Shown here: piece by piece, positions 1-8,384 of the stretch
How the letters are laid out: each line of letters begins with the position of its first letter
How positions within the stretch are numbered: position 1 is the first letter of the stretch
Program-made: the position numbers and the translations under genes
Notes under the pieces: generated by a model
The model's input: the letters and a program-made list of their open reading frames with translations, nothing else
What the model was told of the DNA's origin: nothing
The model's database searches: none
Source of the DNA: Pirellulales bacterium
Lineage (GTDB): Bacteria; Planctomycetota; Planctomycetia; Pirellulales; Lacipirellulaceae
NCBI GenBank assembly: GCA_022448345.1
Contig: JAKVCB010000009.1
Location: forward strand, 1-47,933
Length of the DNA stretch: 47,933 nt
Reading direction: 5' to 3'

Positions 1-1101
1 GACCGCATTGATGCGGTGGATGTGAATCCACGCCAGAACGCGCTATTGGAGCTTAAACTAACGGCCATCCGCAAATTGGAATACGCCGAGTTCTTTGACT
101 TGTTTGGCCGGGGCCGTTTGCCCGAGTGGCCAGAAATCTACCAGGGCAGACTGCGGAGCGAACTCACCGAACCGTCCCGTAAGTACTGGGACCGCAACGG
201 CCAGTTTTTTCATGGCCGCGGGCGACAGAGTTTTTACTTTCGCGGCTCGGCTGGAACGTTTGCATGGGGCATGAATGCCTACATCGATCGTGTCGCCAAT
301 ATGCGCAACCACATTGAAGCGCTACTTACCGCCGGTTCACTGGAATCGCAAAGTGATATTTATTTTTCCCAGGTCAAACCTAAGTTTTGGGGCCCCCTGA
401 TTCGCTGGACACTGCGTCGAGATGCGACTTGGTCGTTATTGGGTGTACCTCGGGCACAACGCTGGCAGTTGGACCGCTACTACCCTGGCGGTATCGTACA
501 GTTTGTAGAAGACCGACTTGACGAAGTCTTCACAAAAATGGTTTTAGCCGACAATTACTTCTGGCGAGTTTATATGACCGGCCAGTACACGCCAGATTGT
601 TGTCCCGCTTATTTGCAGGAGCGTAATTTCGAACGACTCAAAAACGGACTGGTCGATCGTATTCACCTGCATAACAAGTCGGTGCTCGAATTTGTCAATG
701 AGAGTACCGAGCCACTCACCCATTTGATCTTACTGGATCATATGGACTGGCTGGCCGAACGGCATCACGACATTCTTCAGCAACAGTGGCAAGCGATCGT
801 GAACCGGACGGTTGACGGTGCCCGCCTGCTATGGAGAAGTGCAGCACTGCAGGTTGAATTCGTTGACCCGCTGGAGGTCACCGTGGAGGGCCAGAGGGTT
901 CGCTTGGGGGATTTACTCGAGTATCACACCGAACTGGCTGAACGACTTCATTTACAAGATCGAGTCAATACCTACGGCAGTTTTTACGTTGCCGACTTAC
1001 GTCATCCGAGTTCCAGCCGCGAAAGCCAGAAATCCCAACATGAGCACTCTGGGACGCCTGAAGACTCTCTATCACCTCACGCTCTCACCGATTCGCGGTG
1101 A
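1..1101 (+). CDS. btaA: BtaA: S-adenosylmethionine:diacylglycerol 3-amino-3-carboxypropyltransferase (5' end missing)
   Basis: BtaA-type enzyme (DUF3419 family). It moves the 3-amino-3-carboxypropyl group of S-adenosylmethionine onto diacylglycerol, the first step of betaine lipid (DGTS) synthesis at the membrane. The reading frame is open from base 1 and begins inside the AdoMet-binding segment DRIDAVDVNPRQNALLELK, so the N-terminal part lies outside the window. A GTG at 16 is not a credible start. The later block around NYFWRVYMTGQY and the LILLDHMDWL segment are the parts I associate with this family. The gene overlaps btaB by 62 bases in another frame, which suggests translational coupling. 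The hydrophilic C-terminal tail, Ser- and His-rich, encoded in the overlap is probably not conserved. The family call is confident. The lipid product is inferred from the family and from the adjacent BtaB. Confidence 0.85.
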   Translation, partial: DRIDAVDVNPRQNALLELKLTAIRKLEYAEFFDLFGRGRLPEWPEIYQGRLRSELTEPSRKYWDRNGQFFHGRGRQSFYFRGSAGTFAWGMNAYIDRVANMRNHIEALLTAGSLESQSDIYFSQVKPKFWGPLIRWTLRRDATWSLLGVPRAQRWQLDRYYPGGIVQFVEDRLDEVFTKMVLADNYFWRVYMTGQYTPDCCPAYLQERNFERLKNGLVDRIHLHNKSVLEFVNESTEPLTHLILLDHMDWLAERHHDILQQQWQAIVNRTVDGARLLWRSAALQVEFVDPLEVTVEGQRVRLGDLLEYHTELAERLHLQDRVNTYGSFYVADLRHPSSSRESQKSQHEHSGTPEDSLSPHALTDSR

Positions 1102-1771
1102 GACGCACGAGCAACGCCTTGAGAGCTTCTACAAGAACCAGGCAGTCGATTACGACGACTTCCGAGAGCGGTTGCTGCATGGTCGCGACGAGCTTTTCGC
1201 TGCGATTCCAGTTACTGAAGGGCAGAACTGGATCGACCTTGGGGCAGGTACCGGTCGCAACGCAGAGCGGTTTGGAGAGAGACTGCAAAAGTTCTCCTCT
1301 GTACAGCTTGTGGACCTTTCCCCATCGCTGCTTGAGGTAACGCGCCAACGCATTGACCAACAGGGCTGGCCAAACGTAACAGCTGTTCATGCCGACGCCA
1401 CAACGTTTGACCCTCCCGATGGGTCTGTGGATCTGGTCACATTTTGTTATTCGCTTACCATGATTCCCAACTGGTTTGCCGCTGTTGAAAATGCGTGGCG
1501 AATGCTCAAACCAGGGGGAATACTCGGGGTGGTCGACTTCTACGTATCCCACAAATACCCTGATCCTGATCAAATCCAGCACACCTGGTTCCAACGCACC
1601 TTCTGGCCAACCTGGTTCGCCATGGATAATGTTTTCCTTAGCCCAGACCACTTGTCCATCCTCCGCAGCCGATTCAACGTCATTTCGACCGAAGAGCGAA
1701 CTGGAAAAGTCCCCTGGATCCCACTGCTGGCCGCGCCGCATTACATCTTTGTCGGACAGAAGCCCAAGTGA
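1040..1771 (+). CDS. btaB: BtaB: AdoMet-dependent N-methyltransferase of betaine lipid synthesis
   Basis: A class I AdoMet methyltransferase of 243 aa. In the betaine lipid pathway BtaB adds three methyl groups to the diacylglyceryl-homoserine made by BtaA, giving DGTS. The AdoMet-binding motif I is IDLGAGTGRNAERF near residue 60, the acidic strand-2 end is QLVDLSPSLL, and motif III is MLKPGGILGVVDFY. The FYVS segment after the core is typical of BtaB. The frame is open upstream to 812, but the ATG at 1040 gives the usual methyltransferase length and leaves only a short N-terminal extension. Its position directly after btaA, with a 62-base overlap, is the main reason for choosing BtaB over a generic methyltransferase. 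Confidence 0.82.
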   Translation: MSTLGRLKTLYHLTLSPIRGETHEQRLESFYKNQAVDYDDFRERLLHGRDELFAAIPVTEGQNWIDLGAGTGRNAERFGERLQKFSSVQLVDLSPSLLEVTRQRIDQQGWPNVTAVHADATTFDPPDGSVDLVTFCYSLTMIPNWFAAVENAWRMLKPGGILGVVDFYVSHKYPDPDQIQHTWFQRTFWPTWFAMDNVFLSPDHLSILRSRFNVISTEERTGKVPWIPLLAAPHYIFVGQKPK

Positions 1772-1862
1772 ACTGCACTTCGCTATTCGTCAAGGTGACG
1801 CAAACGGATAGAATAGTCCACCGGCAGACTTTTTTAGTGACTGAAACCTTCTGCGCCGGACC

Positions 1863-2942
1863 ATGGGTACCGTTTTCTACAGCTTGATGGGCGAGGGCCG
1901 GGGGCACGCTGCGCGGGCACGCGCCATGACGGAGCAACTGCGCCAAAAGCATCGCGTGGTTATCTATACCTCCTTTGAAGCGTTTGATTTTCTCCACAAC
2001 ATCTACGCCGACAGCCCGGACGTTGAGGTCCGCCAAACAACCGGCATTATCATGGAGTACACGCGGGGGCGATTGAACCTTCCCAAAACCGTCGTTAAAG
2101 GTCTTGGCTTGCGCTGGAATCTGAAAAAGATTGTGCAGCCCATCTGCGAAGATATTCGCCGCGATCAGCCCGATATCGTGGTAACCGATTTCGAACCTAC
2201 CGTGGCGCGGGCGGCCCAGCGATGTGGTGTGCCGATCATGAGTCTCGACCACCAGCATTTCATCGTAGCTTATGACATGAGTAGCTTGCCGTGGAGACTT
2301 CGGTCTTACGTGTGGGGAATGGCTCCGGTGGTGAAAGCCTTTGGGCTGGGGCAACAGAAGACGGTTGTTTCAGCGTTCTTCTTCTGTCGACTTCGGCCTG
2401 CGTATCACGACGTGGTTCAGGTCGGCCCCATTCTTCGCCCGCTGGTCCGCCAGGCAGTACCAACGGTTGGAGACCATATCCTCTGTTATTTCCGTCGGCA
2501 CACCTCCGAACGGATTGTCGATTTAATGACCCACACCGAGCGCCCGGTCCATATCTACGGACTGGGTGAACGACCCGCCCGGGACAATCTGCAGTTTTGC
2601 AAAATTGCCGAAGAGCCATTCGTTGCCGATTTGGCTTCCGCCTGGGCCGTGGTGGGCGCTGCGGGGAATCAACTCTCCGGCGAAACCCTCTACTTTGGAA
2701 AGCCCTTCCTGGCGATTCCCGAGAAAAACCACCACGAGCAGCGGATCAATGCCCACTTTGTCAGGGAACTGGGCGCGGGGGACTGGCAATTTATCGAGAA
2801 GATCCAACCGGAGAATCTAACCCGGTTTCTTGGCGAGGCCGAAACCTATCGTAACAATCTCGCCAATTCCCCGCATCATTTTGATGGCACCGCAGCTGCG
2901 CTGGCAGAAATTGAAGCGTTTCTCCAGTTGGCCGCGAAATAA
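1863..2942 (+). CDS. Glycosyltransferase of the MJ1255 / GT28-like group
   Basis: A 359-aa GT-B type glycosyltransferase. The N-terminal loop GEGRGHAARARAM is the nucleotide-sugar/acceptor loop of this group, related to MurG and monogalactosyldiacylglycerol synthases. The C-terminal half has the donor-site signature GAAGNQLSGETLYFGKP followed by PEKNHHEQRINAHF, matching the conserved SGxxT(L)xE...EQxxNA region. No signal peptide or membrane span is visible, so it should be cytosolic or peripheral. It starts at ATG 1863, 91 bases after btaB on the same strand, and probably belongs to the same transcription unit. That context makes a glycolipid product plausible, because phosphorus-free betaine lipids and glycolipids are often made together under phosphate limitation. 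The substrate cannot be read from the sequence. Confidence 0.7.
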   Translation: MGTVFYSLMGEGRGHAARARAMTEQLRQKHRVVIYTSFEAFDFLHNIYADSPDVEVRQTTGIIMEYTRGRLNLPKTVVKGLGLRWNLKKIVQPICEDIRRDQPDIVVTDFEPTVARAAQRCGVPIMSLDHQHFIVAYDMSSLPWRLRSYVWGMAPVVKAFGLGQQKTVVSAFFFCRLRPAYHDVVQVGPILRPLVRQAVPTVGDHILCYFRRHTSERIVDLMTHTERPVHIYGLGERPARDNLQFCKIAEEPFVADLASAWAVVGAAGNQLSGETLYFGKPFLAIPEKNHHEQRINAHFVRELGAGDWQFIEKIQPENLTRFLGEAETYRNNLANSPHHFDGTAAALAEIEAFLQLAAK

Positions 2943-3333
2943 AGCCCGCAACTCGGCTCAGGGCGGTAGAACCCCCGTTTTGAAACTACTTGAAGCAAGT
3001 CTGTGTTGGCCAGGTCCGCATTTACAACTCCACCTGGTAGGAAATTTGCGCCCACGGGGCCGATACGTGAGGCAATAAAGCTACGAGCCACTTCTTCTTA
3101 ACCCTACTGCTGAATTTTTGTAATCGTACTTCTGAACCGTGGGCCATCTCTCCCGCTCGAAGCCACCAATACCTACGACTACGACAAAAATCCGGCCCGG
3201 GCAACCGGAAACCAGCCCACTTTCATTCGTGGGGACGCAGCCGAAACAAAGTGAAGTAGCTGCCCTAACGGTGCTGCAAAGAGCAACTTGACTACCAGTC
3301 CAACTCGGCGGGACAGCTCAATCTCGATGAACC
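2943..3333. other. Intergenic region between convergent genes, no gene seen
   Basis: This stretch of 391 bases separates the rightward glycosyltransferase from the leftward epimerase. Short frames in it have no family signature. I found no tRNA-like fold, no convincing hairpin followed by a T-run, and no repeat of note. Confidence 0.5.
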
Positions 3334-4344
3334 TCATACACCGTAATAGTCGCGGTACCAGTCAATGAATTGAGAAACTCCCTCTTCGATCGTCGTTGAA
3401 GGATGGAAACCAACGGCGTCTTCCAACGCACCAATATCGGCATAGGTGGCCGATACATCACCTGGCTGCAGAGGCAACATATTTCGGTGCGCTTCGGTAC
3501 ATAAGGCCTGCTCAATGACTTCAATGAATCGGCACAACTCCACTGGCTGATTATTGCCAATGTTGTAGAGGCGGTAGGGAGCAGTGCTTGAACTCGGATC
3601 AGGCGATTTGCTCGACCATTCCGGATTGGGCTCGGCAATCTGTTCAGACGTCCGATAGATGCCTTCGACAATATCGTCGATGTACGTGAAGTCGCGGCGC
3701 ATCTTCCCATGATTAAAAACGTCGATCGGCTCTCCTGATAGAATTGCTTTCGTGAACAGGAACAAGGCCATGTCGGGGCGCCCCCAAGGGCCGTATACCG
3801 TAAAGAAGCGGAGTCCCGTGGTAGGCAGCTTGTAAAGATGGCTGTAGGAGTGAGCCATCAGTTCATTGGCCTTCTTCGTCGCAGCGTAAATACTAAGAGG
3901 GTGATCTACATTCTGATGGACCGAAAACGGCATTTGGGTGTTTGCGCCATAGACACTGCTACTGCTGGCGTAGGTCAGGTGAGGTACTTTTGCGTGTCGA
4001 CAGGCTTCGAGGATATTGATAAATCCCAAGATGTTCGCATCGATGTAAGCGCGCGGGTGTGTTACCGAGTAGCGCACGCCCGCTTGGGCGGCCAAATGGA
4101 CGACCCGATCGAACCTGTATTCGGAGAAAACCTGGTCGACCGACTCCTGCTGAACCAGATCGGCTTCAACAAAGTCAAAATGATCGTGGTTGTTGAGTTG
4201 TGCCAGTCGATCTCGCTTGAGTTGGACGCTGTAATAATCATTCACATTGTCTACGCCGACAACCCGGATCCCGCGGAGCAACAGATATCTGGCAAGATTA
4301 AAACCAATAAATCCGGCTGTGCCGGTGACTAGGTAAGTGTTCAT
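3334..4344 (-). CDS. UDP-glucuronate 4-epimerase-like NAD-dependent sugar epimerase
   Basis: An extended short-chain dehydrogenase of 336 aa. It has the NAD-binding motif [12 protein letters not shown] at residues 7-18, the DNVNDYY segment typical of UDP-glucuronate 4-epimerases (CapI/LpsL type), the SSSVYG strand and the catalytic YxxxK in SIYAATKK near residue 155. Such enzymes interconvert UDP-glucuronate and UDP-galacturonate in the cytosol for capsule or lipopolysaccharide synthesis. The start ATG is the complement of 4342-4344, with no clear Shine-Dalgarno upstream. No other polysaccharide gene flanks it, so the exact sugar stays inferred. A UDP-glucose 4-epimerase is the main alternative, but the DNxNDYY motif and the length favour the uronate enzyme. 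Confidence 0.8.
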   Translation of the reverse strand: MNTYLVTGTAGFIGFNLARYLLLRGIRVVGVDNVNDYYSVQLKRDRLAQLNNHDHFDFVEADLVQQESVDQVFSEYRFDRVVHLAAQAGVRYSVTHPRAYIDANILGFINILEACRHAKVPHLTYASSSSVYGANTQMPFSVHQNVDHPLSIYAATKKANELMAHSYSHLYKLPTTGLRFFTVYGPWGRPDMALFLFTKAILSGEPIDVFNHGKMRRDFTYIDDIVEGIYRTSEQIAEPNPEWSSKSPDPSSSTAPYRLYNIGNNQPVELCRFIEVIEQALCTEAHRNMLPLQPGDVSATYADIGALEDAVGFHPSTTIEEGVSQFIDWYRDYYGV

Positions 4345-4483
4345 GCGGTCAGGTTAAAAATGAGGTTCTGGATTTCATATCGTCGGGAGAAAAACGGTAG
4401 CAAGCATCAAGCAACAAACGAGTCGGAAAGGCAGAAGTTTCGGGGAAGATACGGCCTAAGGCAGTCAGGTATCAGGTTACCGG

Positions 4484-4525
4484 CAAGAAAGGCTTCAGAT
4501 GGTACAAGAAAGGCTTCAGGTGGTT
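4484..4525. repeat. 21-bp tandem duplication
   Basis: Two adjacent copies of a 21-base unit starting CAAGAAAGGCTTCAG; they differ at two positions. The repeat lies between genes, and nothing links it to a mobile element. Confidence 0.85.
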
Positions 4526-4705
4526 AAGTAGTAAAGTGTGCCGGAAAACGGAGAATAATCGGTTGCCTGAAACCAACTCAGACAACAAGCGACAAAAACA
4601 AATCTTCGCCATGCCAGATGCAATTATTTCGGAAAGCACAACTTTTTTAACGCACAACACTTAGAGCAATCCGCCCCGGGAAGCCACTGGCTCGTTCTCT
4701 CTATT

Positions 4706-4743
4706 AAGACGTGCCCCCACTACCAAGACGTGCCCCAGGACAG
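4706..4743. repeat. 19-bp tandem duplication with a 12-bp perfect core
   Basis: The core AAGACGTGCCCC occurs at 4706-4717 and again at 4725-4736, a period of 19 bases; the rest of the unit has diverged. It lies upstream of the Cys/His-rich protein gene and could be a regulator-binding pair or simply a slippage product. Confidence 0.7.
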
Positions 4744-4909
4744 ATGTGGTTTTTTAATGAAGCCAAAACTTTCCGCTTGCATTTCGCCCTAAAATCTCAC
4801 ACAATCAGAAAAGGTTGTCCCAAAATAGGTTTTTCCGATAACGAGCCGGATTCCTCCTGGTGGGTCGACCGCCCTTCCTGACACTAACGCAAGTGGACCT
4901 GGTACGGTT

Positions 4910-5368
4910 TTGAACGCAACTTTTTTTAAATTGTCTTCGCTGACCTTAGCGCTGCTCTATGCGTCGCTTGCGCTTTTTGGCCATGCACTGCACCAGCATG
5001 GCGACTGCCACCACCGTCAGGCCAGCAAAGCCAACCAGCATGCCAGCAAAGCCCACCAGCAAAGTGCTGAAAGTTGCGTCTGCTCCTGCCGGCACGACAA
5101 CAAGCTGAACGCCTGCGAGGTAAAACGCAGCGCAGACAATAGCGAGCAAACTGCCAGTGACCGATCTCCGCACGCCGGCCACGATTCCAGTTCGTGTGCT
5201 GCCTGCTTGCTCCTTGGTCAACTAAACACCGGATACACACAAACAGCAAGCCAAACCCTACTCTATGAACCTAATAGTGGCGCACTCGCGATCCATACTC
5301 TTGCAGGCTACAGAACTCTCTATCGTAGCCATGTTGCTCGTGGCCCACCGGCAACTCTCGCGGCCTAA
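4910..5368 (+). CDS. Secreted Cys/His-rich hypothetical protein
   Basis: A 152-aa protein of unknown function. Residues 1-25 form a hydrophobic export signal (FFKLSSLTLALLYASLALFG). The mature part is rich in possible metal ligands: HALHQHGDCHH near residue 26, the CVCSC cluster near 56, then HAGHDSSSCAAC near 89. The tail ends in RGPPA, a feature I associate with small planctomycete secreted proteins of this type and with DUF2946-like proteins. The only upstream in-frame start seen is TTG at 4910, so the start is uncertain. The next gene follows about 100 bases later on the same strand. Metal binding is an inference from composition and from the two metal-themed PEP-CTERM genes downstream. 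No enzymatic motif is visible. Confidence 0.6.
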   Translation: MNATFFKLSSLTLALLYASLALFGHALHQHGDCHHRQASKANQHASKAHQQSAESCVCSCRHDNKLNACEVKRSADNSEQTASDRSPHAGHDSSSCAACLLLGQLNTGYTQTASQTLLYEPNSGALAIHTLAGYRTLYRSHVARGPPATLAA

Positions 5369-5471
5369 GTAATCTTTGCAGGCAATCAGTCCCTTTGCGC
5401 GGGCAAGTAACTGCGCCCGTTCTCAAGCCCCCTCAGATTTGCTCCCACGGATGGAGCTGGTATCTGCCGTC

Positions 5472-6146
5472 ATGCGAAAAATATCAGCATTCACACTTGT
5501 AGAACTTTTAGTCGTAATCTCGATTATTGGCGTCTTGATTGCACTGCTACTGCCCGCTGTTCAGGCCGCCCGAGGATCGGCAAGACGCGCCCAGTGCTCC
5601 AGCCGCCTACGGCAAATTGGCCTGGCCATGCATGGATACTGCAACACGCACAAAGGCCAGTTTCCGGAAACGATGCACACGATTGTTGATGCAGACGAGA
5701 CACAATCTTGGATCTACAAACTTGGCCCGTACACCGAACACGTCGATAACCTTCGGATCTGCCCTGACGATCCACGTGCAACGGAAAAACTTGAACTGAA
5801 ACTTACAAGCTACGTGCTCAACGACTACGTGACGGTCCCCCGAGGAGGAGCGATTATTAACCTTTACAAGTTGCCCGAAACGCACAAAACGATCCTCGCC
5901 TTTGAGGCCTCAGACAAGTTGCCACTCTCGTTTTATCACGAACACATCCATGCAAAGAGCTGGTTCAAGAAAAGCAATGTGCGCAACGGGAAAGTATGGG
6001 ATGTACTCCATCAGGAAATACAAACCGACCGACACAATGCTTGCGCAAACTACCTTTATGCCGACGGACACGTTTCGGTAATCGATGACGCAACCATAAA
6101 AATGTGGGCTGACAATGCAACTAATTTTGCCATGCCACCACAATGA
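5472..6146 (+). CDS. Pseudopilin-like protein with H-x9-DG motif (DUF1559 group)
   Basis: A short member (224 aa) of the planctomycete pseudopilin-like family. Residues 1-30 form a type IV prepilin leader and helix ([18 protein letters not shown]), where prepilin peptidase would cut before the FTLVE phenylalanine. Near the C-terminus the motif H-x9-DG is exact in [14 protein letters not shown]. The family is very abundant in planctomycetes and its role is not settled; it is placed at the cell envelope. The frame is open from 5376, but the ATG at 5472 puts the leader at the N-terminus as expected, while the earlier start would bury it. The middle domain is shorter than in typical DUF1559 proteins, which usually exceed 300 aa. 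Confidence 0.8.
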   Translation: MRKISAFTLVELLVVISIIGVLIALLLPAVQAARGSARRAQCSSRLRQIGLAMHGYCNTHKGQFPETMHTIVDADETQSWIYKLGPYTEHVDNLRICPDDPRATEKLELKLTSYVLNDYVTVPRGGAIINLYKLPETHKTILAFEASDKLPLSFYHEHIHAKSWFKKSNVRNGKVWDVLHQEIQTDRHNACANYLYADGHVSVIDDATIKMWADNATNFAMPPQ

Positions 6147-6200
6147 ATAAACAAGCCTGCTCGTTCATGCAAATCAACAACTTCCTGGGTTTATGCACCG

Positions 6201-7118
6201 ATGAAAAACCTTTTCCCAACTATTAGGAAAACTGGTGAGATATCCTGTGCGATTTGCCTCGTGTTTTCGCTCTTGTCTCTCGCCGACAACGCACAAGGTC
6301 AAGATCTTCACAGTGGTGATATCGAGCTGCAGGTTGCCGGGGGACAGATCGTTACTAACCGGCAAATCTACGCTGCTGAACTTGGAGAAATCATTCCCAA
6401 CGAAGTGGACGAACCTGGGTTTGACAGTTTCGCTGAAACCTTCAGCCCTGGATCCAAGATTCGTTTTTCGATGCTTGACTCGCTACGCGAGTGGAATGGT
6501 GCTGATTTCGAGACGATTGCCGAAGAAACCATGTCGATGAGTTTTGGAAGGTCCCTGGGACCGGTAACAACTCCCCAGCAACCGGGTGTTGTGGCTGGAT
6601 TTGAACTCCCTACCTCCAGTGATGGCGCCTGGCATCGCCACTATGACTTTGTGCTCAGTGCACCAGCAAGTACCGGGATTTATCTATTGCAACTAGAACT
6701 CTCCAGCAGTGACGGCCTGGTTGATGCAACAGATCCTTTCTTTATCGTGTTTAATCAGAATGACACGCAACTGAATCACGGTGCAGCCATCGAATACGCA
6801 GAACTGCAGATCGATACGGGAATGCCCGGCGATTTCAATCAAGATAACTTCGTTGATGCTGCAGACTACACCCTCTGGCAGGACAACCGGGGACTGGACA
6901 TCGCCATACTGGGTGGCAATGCCTCCCCTGGCCCAGTAGTCAGTAACGCCGACTACGCTATTTGGAAACAATTTTTCCAAACCTTGGAAACCGAAAACGT
7001 GAGCACCCACAGCGTGCCTGAGCCAAATTCATTGCTAACAGCGTTAACGGGGCTTTTGCTCCTTGCTACTGGTCATCCACAAGGGAGGAGTAGGAGGAGG
7101 AGGATGATGATCACTTAA
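6201..7118 (+). CDS. Secreted PEP-CTERM protein with dockerin-like repeat, all3515-like
   Basis: A 305-aa exported protein. It has an N-terminal signal peptide to about residue 33, then a domain of about 175 aa beginning SGDIELQVAGGQIVTNRQ and containing NEVDEPGFDS and WHRHYDFVL. A dockerin-type calcium loop follows (GDFNQDNFVDAADYTLWQ, about residues 212-229) with a second, weaker one (VSNADYAIWKQFF). The C-terminus is a PEP-CTERM sorting tail: VPEPNS, a hydrophobic stretch and an arginine-rich end. The main domain is shared with the next gene and resembles the cyanobacterial all3515 family, reported as repressed by the zinc regulator Zur. I recognise that family from memory, so the link is moderate. 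It begins at ATG 6201. A role in zinc handling at the surface is an inference. Confidence 0.72.
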   Translation: MKNLFPTIRKTGEISCAICLVFSLLSLADNAQGQDLHSGDIELQVAGGQIVTNRQIYAAELGEIIPNEVDEPGFDSFAETFSPGSKIRFSMLDSLREWNGADFETIAEETMSMSFGRSLGPVTTPQQPGVVAGFELPTSSDGAWHRHYDFVLSAPASTGIYLLQLELSSSDGLVDATDPFFIVFNQNDTQLNHGAAIEYAELQIDTGMPGDFNQDNFVDAADYTLWQDNRGLDIAILGGNASPGPVVSNADYAIWKQFFQTLETENVSTHSVPEPNSLLTALTGLLLLATGHPQGRSRRRRMMIT

Positions 7119-7202
7119 AATCTATACCGATAATCCGAGCGTTGAAACATTCGATATTTTTATGATGAACCAACTTGATGAACACAGTTATATAGAAAGC
7201 CA

Positions 7203-7985
7203 ATGAATACCATGAAATACCTTCTCAAATATCTTGCGACTGCCTTTATGGTAGTTTCGATAGCATCTTTCAGTAGTATTGCAAAATGCGAAGATCCACA
7301 TCACGAGGATGAGCATCACGAGGATGAGCATCACGAGGATGAGCACCACGAGGATGAGCACCACGGGGACGAGCACCACGGGGACGAACATCACGGTGGC
7401 GACATCGAACTGCAGGTTATCAACGGACACATTGTGACCAACAAGCGGGTCTATGCTGCCGAACTTGGAGAAATCGCCCCAAATGAAGTCGATGAACCTG
7501 GATTCGATAACTCGACTGGAACCTTCAGCGCTGGATCGAATATTGGTTTTTCGATCGTCGATTCACTGCGCGAGTGGGATGGCCACGATTTCGAGACGAT
7601 TGCAAACGAAACTATGTCCGTGCATTTTGGAACTTCCCTGGGACCGGTAACCACTCCCGACCAACCGAGCGTTGTGAGTGGTTTTGGACTGCCTGTCTCT
7701 GACGAAGGAGAATGGCACCGACATTATGATTTCGTACTTAATGCTCCCGCAGAAACTGGTATTTACCTGTTACAACTACAGCTTTCCAGCGACGATCCCG
7801 AAGTGCAGCAAACAGCACCATTTGCTATCGTTTTCAATCAAAACGAGAGTGAACTCAACCACGATGCAGCGATCGAGTTTGCAGAACTGCAGTTTAATCA
7901 AAATATTCCGGAGCCCTCTGCACTACTGCTGATTTCGCTAGGCCTTGCCTTGCTGTCAACGCGTGTTGGGCGGAAACGAGGGTAG
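7203..7985 (+). CDS. Secreted PEP-CTERM protein with expanded His/Asp/Glu repeat, all3515-like paralogue
   Basis: A 260-aa paralogue of the preceding gene. A signal peptide (residues 1-29) is followed by HHEDE-type repeats at residues 33-67, a dense array of histidine and acidic side chains that could bind zinc or a similar metal. The shared domain starts GGDIELQVINGHIVTNKR and keeps NEVDEPGFD, WHRHYDFVLNAP and the final EFAELQF block. It lacks the dockerin loop of its neighbour and goes straight to the PEP-CTERM tail: IPEPSALLL, hydrophobic stretch, GRKRG. The start is ATG 7203, 84 bases after the first paralogue, probably in one operon. The pair looks like a local duplication followed by loss or gain of the dockerin and growth of the repeat. 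The His-rich array strengthens the metal hypothesis, which remains unproven. Confidence 0.75.
   Translation: MNTMKYLLKYLATAFMVVSIASFSSIAKCEDPHHEDEHHEDEHHEDEHHEDEHHGDEHHGDEHHGGDIELQVINGHIVTNKRVYAAELGEIAPNEVDEPGFDNSTGTFSAGSNIGFSIVDSLREWDGHDFETIANETMSVHFGTSLGPVTTPDQPSVVSGFGLPVSDEGEWHRHYDFVLNAPAETGIYLLQLQLSSDDPEVQQTAPFAIVFNQNESELNHDAAIEFAELQFNQNIPEPSALLLISLGLALLSTRVGRKRG
7299..7403 (+). repeat. In-frame 15-bp tandem repeat coding for HHEDE/HHGDE units
   Basis: Six near-identical 15-base units (unit CATCACGAGGATGAG and variants) plus a seventh partial match ending HHGGD. Because the period is a multiple of three, changes in copy number would keep the frame and vary the number of histidine-acid units in the secreted protein. 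Confidence 0.95.
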
Positions 7986-8108
7986 GCTTTCGGCCAACCT
8001 TAAGGAAACCCACTGGATCAATATCTCCTGGTGAATGGAAAACCACGAGTTCTACCTTTTGCGGGCAATTCCTGCCCCAGAAGTTGGAACCAGCGGGTCG
8101 TTTTAATT

Positions 8109-8122
8109 GCCGCGAACGCGGC
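8109..8122. terminator. Short GC-rich hairpin between convergent genes
   Basis: Perfect 6-bp stem GCCGCG / CGCGGC with a 2-base loop. It lies in the convergent gap after the PEP-CTERM gene. There is no T-run, so termination is only a possibility. Confidence 0.3.
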
Positions 8123-8142
8123 AGAAGAGGCGGGCGGGGCGG

Positions 8143-8166
8143 TTTACCCAGATTTGCCTGGGTAAA
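8143..8166. terminator. Hairpin between convergent genes
   Basis: Perfect 8-bp stem TTTACCCA / TGGGTAAA around an 8-base loop, 20 bases after the previous hairpin. It could be a bidirectional terminator or a regulator site; no T-run follows. Confidence 0.35.
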
Positions 8167-8384
8167 TCCCCCGTCCTCTGCTTGCTCAGCAACGCAAAGA
8201 GTCCCGGGGATCCCAAGGGAGTTGCCCCCGCGCCAAAACAACTTCTGACAATAGAACTCGCTTTTACGGATGCAGATTCGCTTAAAGACGATCTACTAAA
8301 AGAAACCTCTGCGCATACCAGAGAGCGCCTGTCAGCGAGGACCTTACAGCTTATTAACCTGGAAATAGCCCGTCGCCCCAGGGA

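Larger units (their letters stand above)
4345..4909. other. Long intergenic region with two short tandem duplications
   Basis: This stretch of 565 bases lies between the divergently transcribed epimerase (leftward) and the Cys/His-rich protein gene (rightward), so it must hold promoters for both. It contains a 21-bp tandem duplication at 4484-4525 and a 19-bp one at 4706-4743. The small leftward frame at 4472-4660 has no recognisable features and part of it is read from the duplication. I could not pick out a trustworthy promoter or metal-regulator box. Confidence 0.5.
7986..8384. other. Intergenic region between convergent genes, with two hairpins
   Basis: This stretch of 399 bases lies between the rightward PEP-CTERM gene and the leftward leuB-like gene. 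It holds two perfect inverted repeats (8109-8122 and 8143-8166) that could end transcription from either side, although neither is followed by a T-run. No convincing gene is seen; the rightward frame at 8107-8430 runs into leuB on the opposite strand and has no family features. Confidence 0.5.

Noticed and set aside
812-1039. Upstream extension of btaB into the btaA gene
   Set aside because: The extension has low-complexity Arg/Trp-rich sequence read from the other frame of btaA; ATG 1040 gives the normal methyltransferase start.
2943-3333. A tRNA or small RNA in the gap after the glycosyltransferase
   Set aside because: No cloverleaf with paired acceptor ends and no conserved T-loop was found.
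3838-4332. An open frame of 164 codons on the plus strand in the epimerase gene
   Set aside because: It overlaps the conserved epimerase on the other strand and has no recognisable domain.
4345-4909. Possible insertion sequence end or attachment site around the duplicated sequences
   Set aside because: Repeats are direct and adjacent, with no terminal inverted repeats and no transposase or integrase gene nearby.
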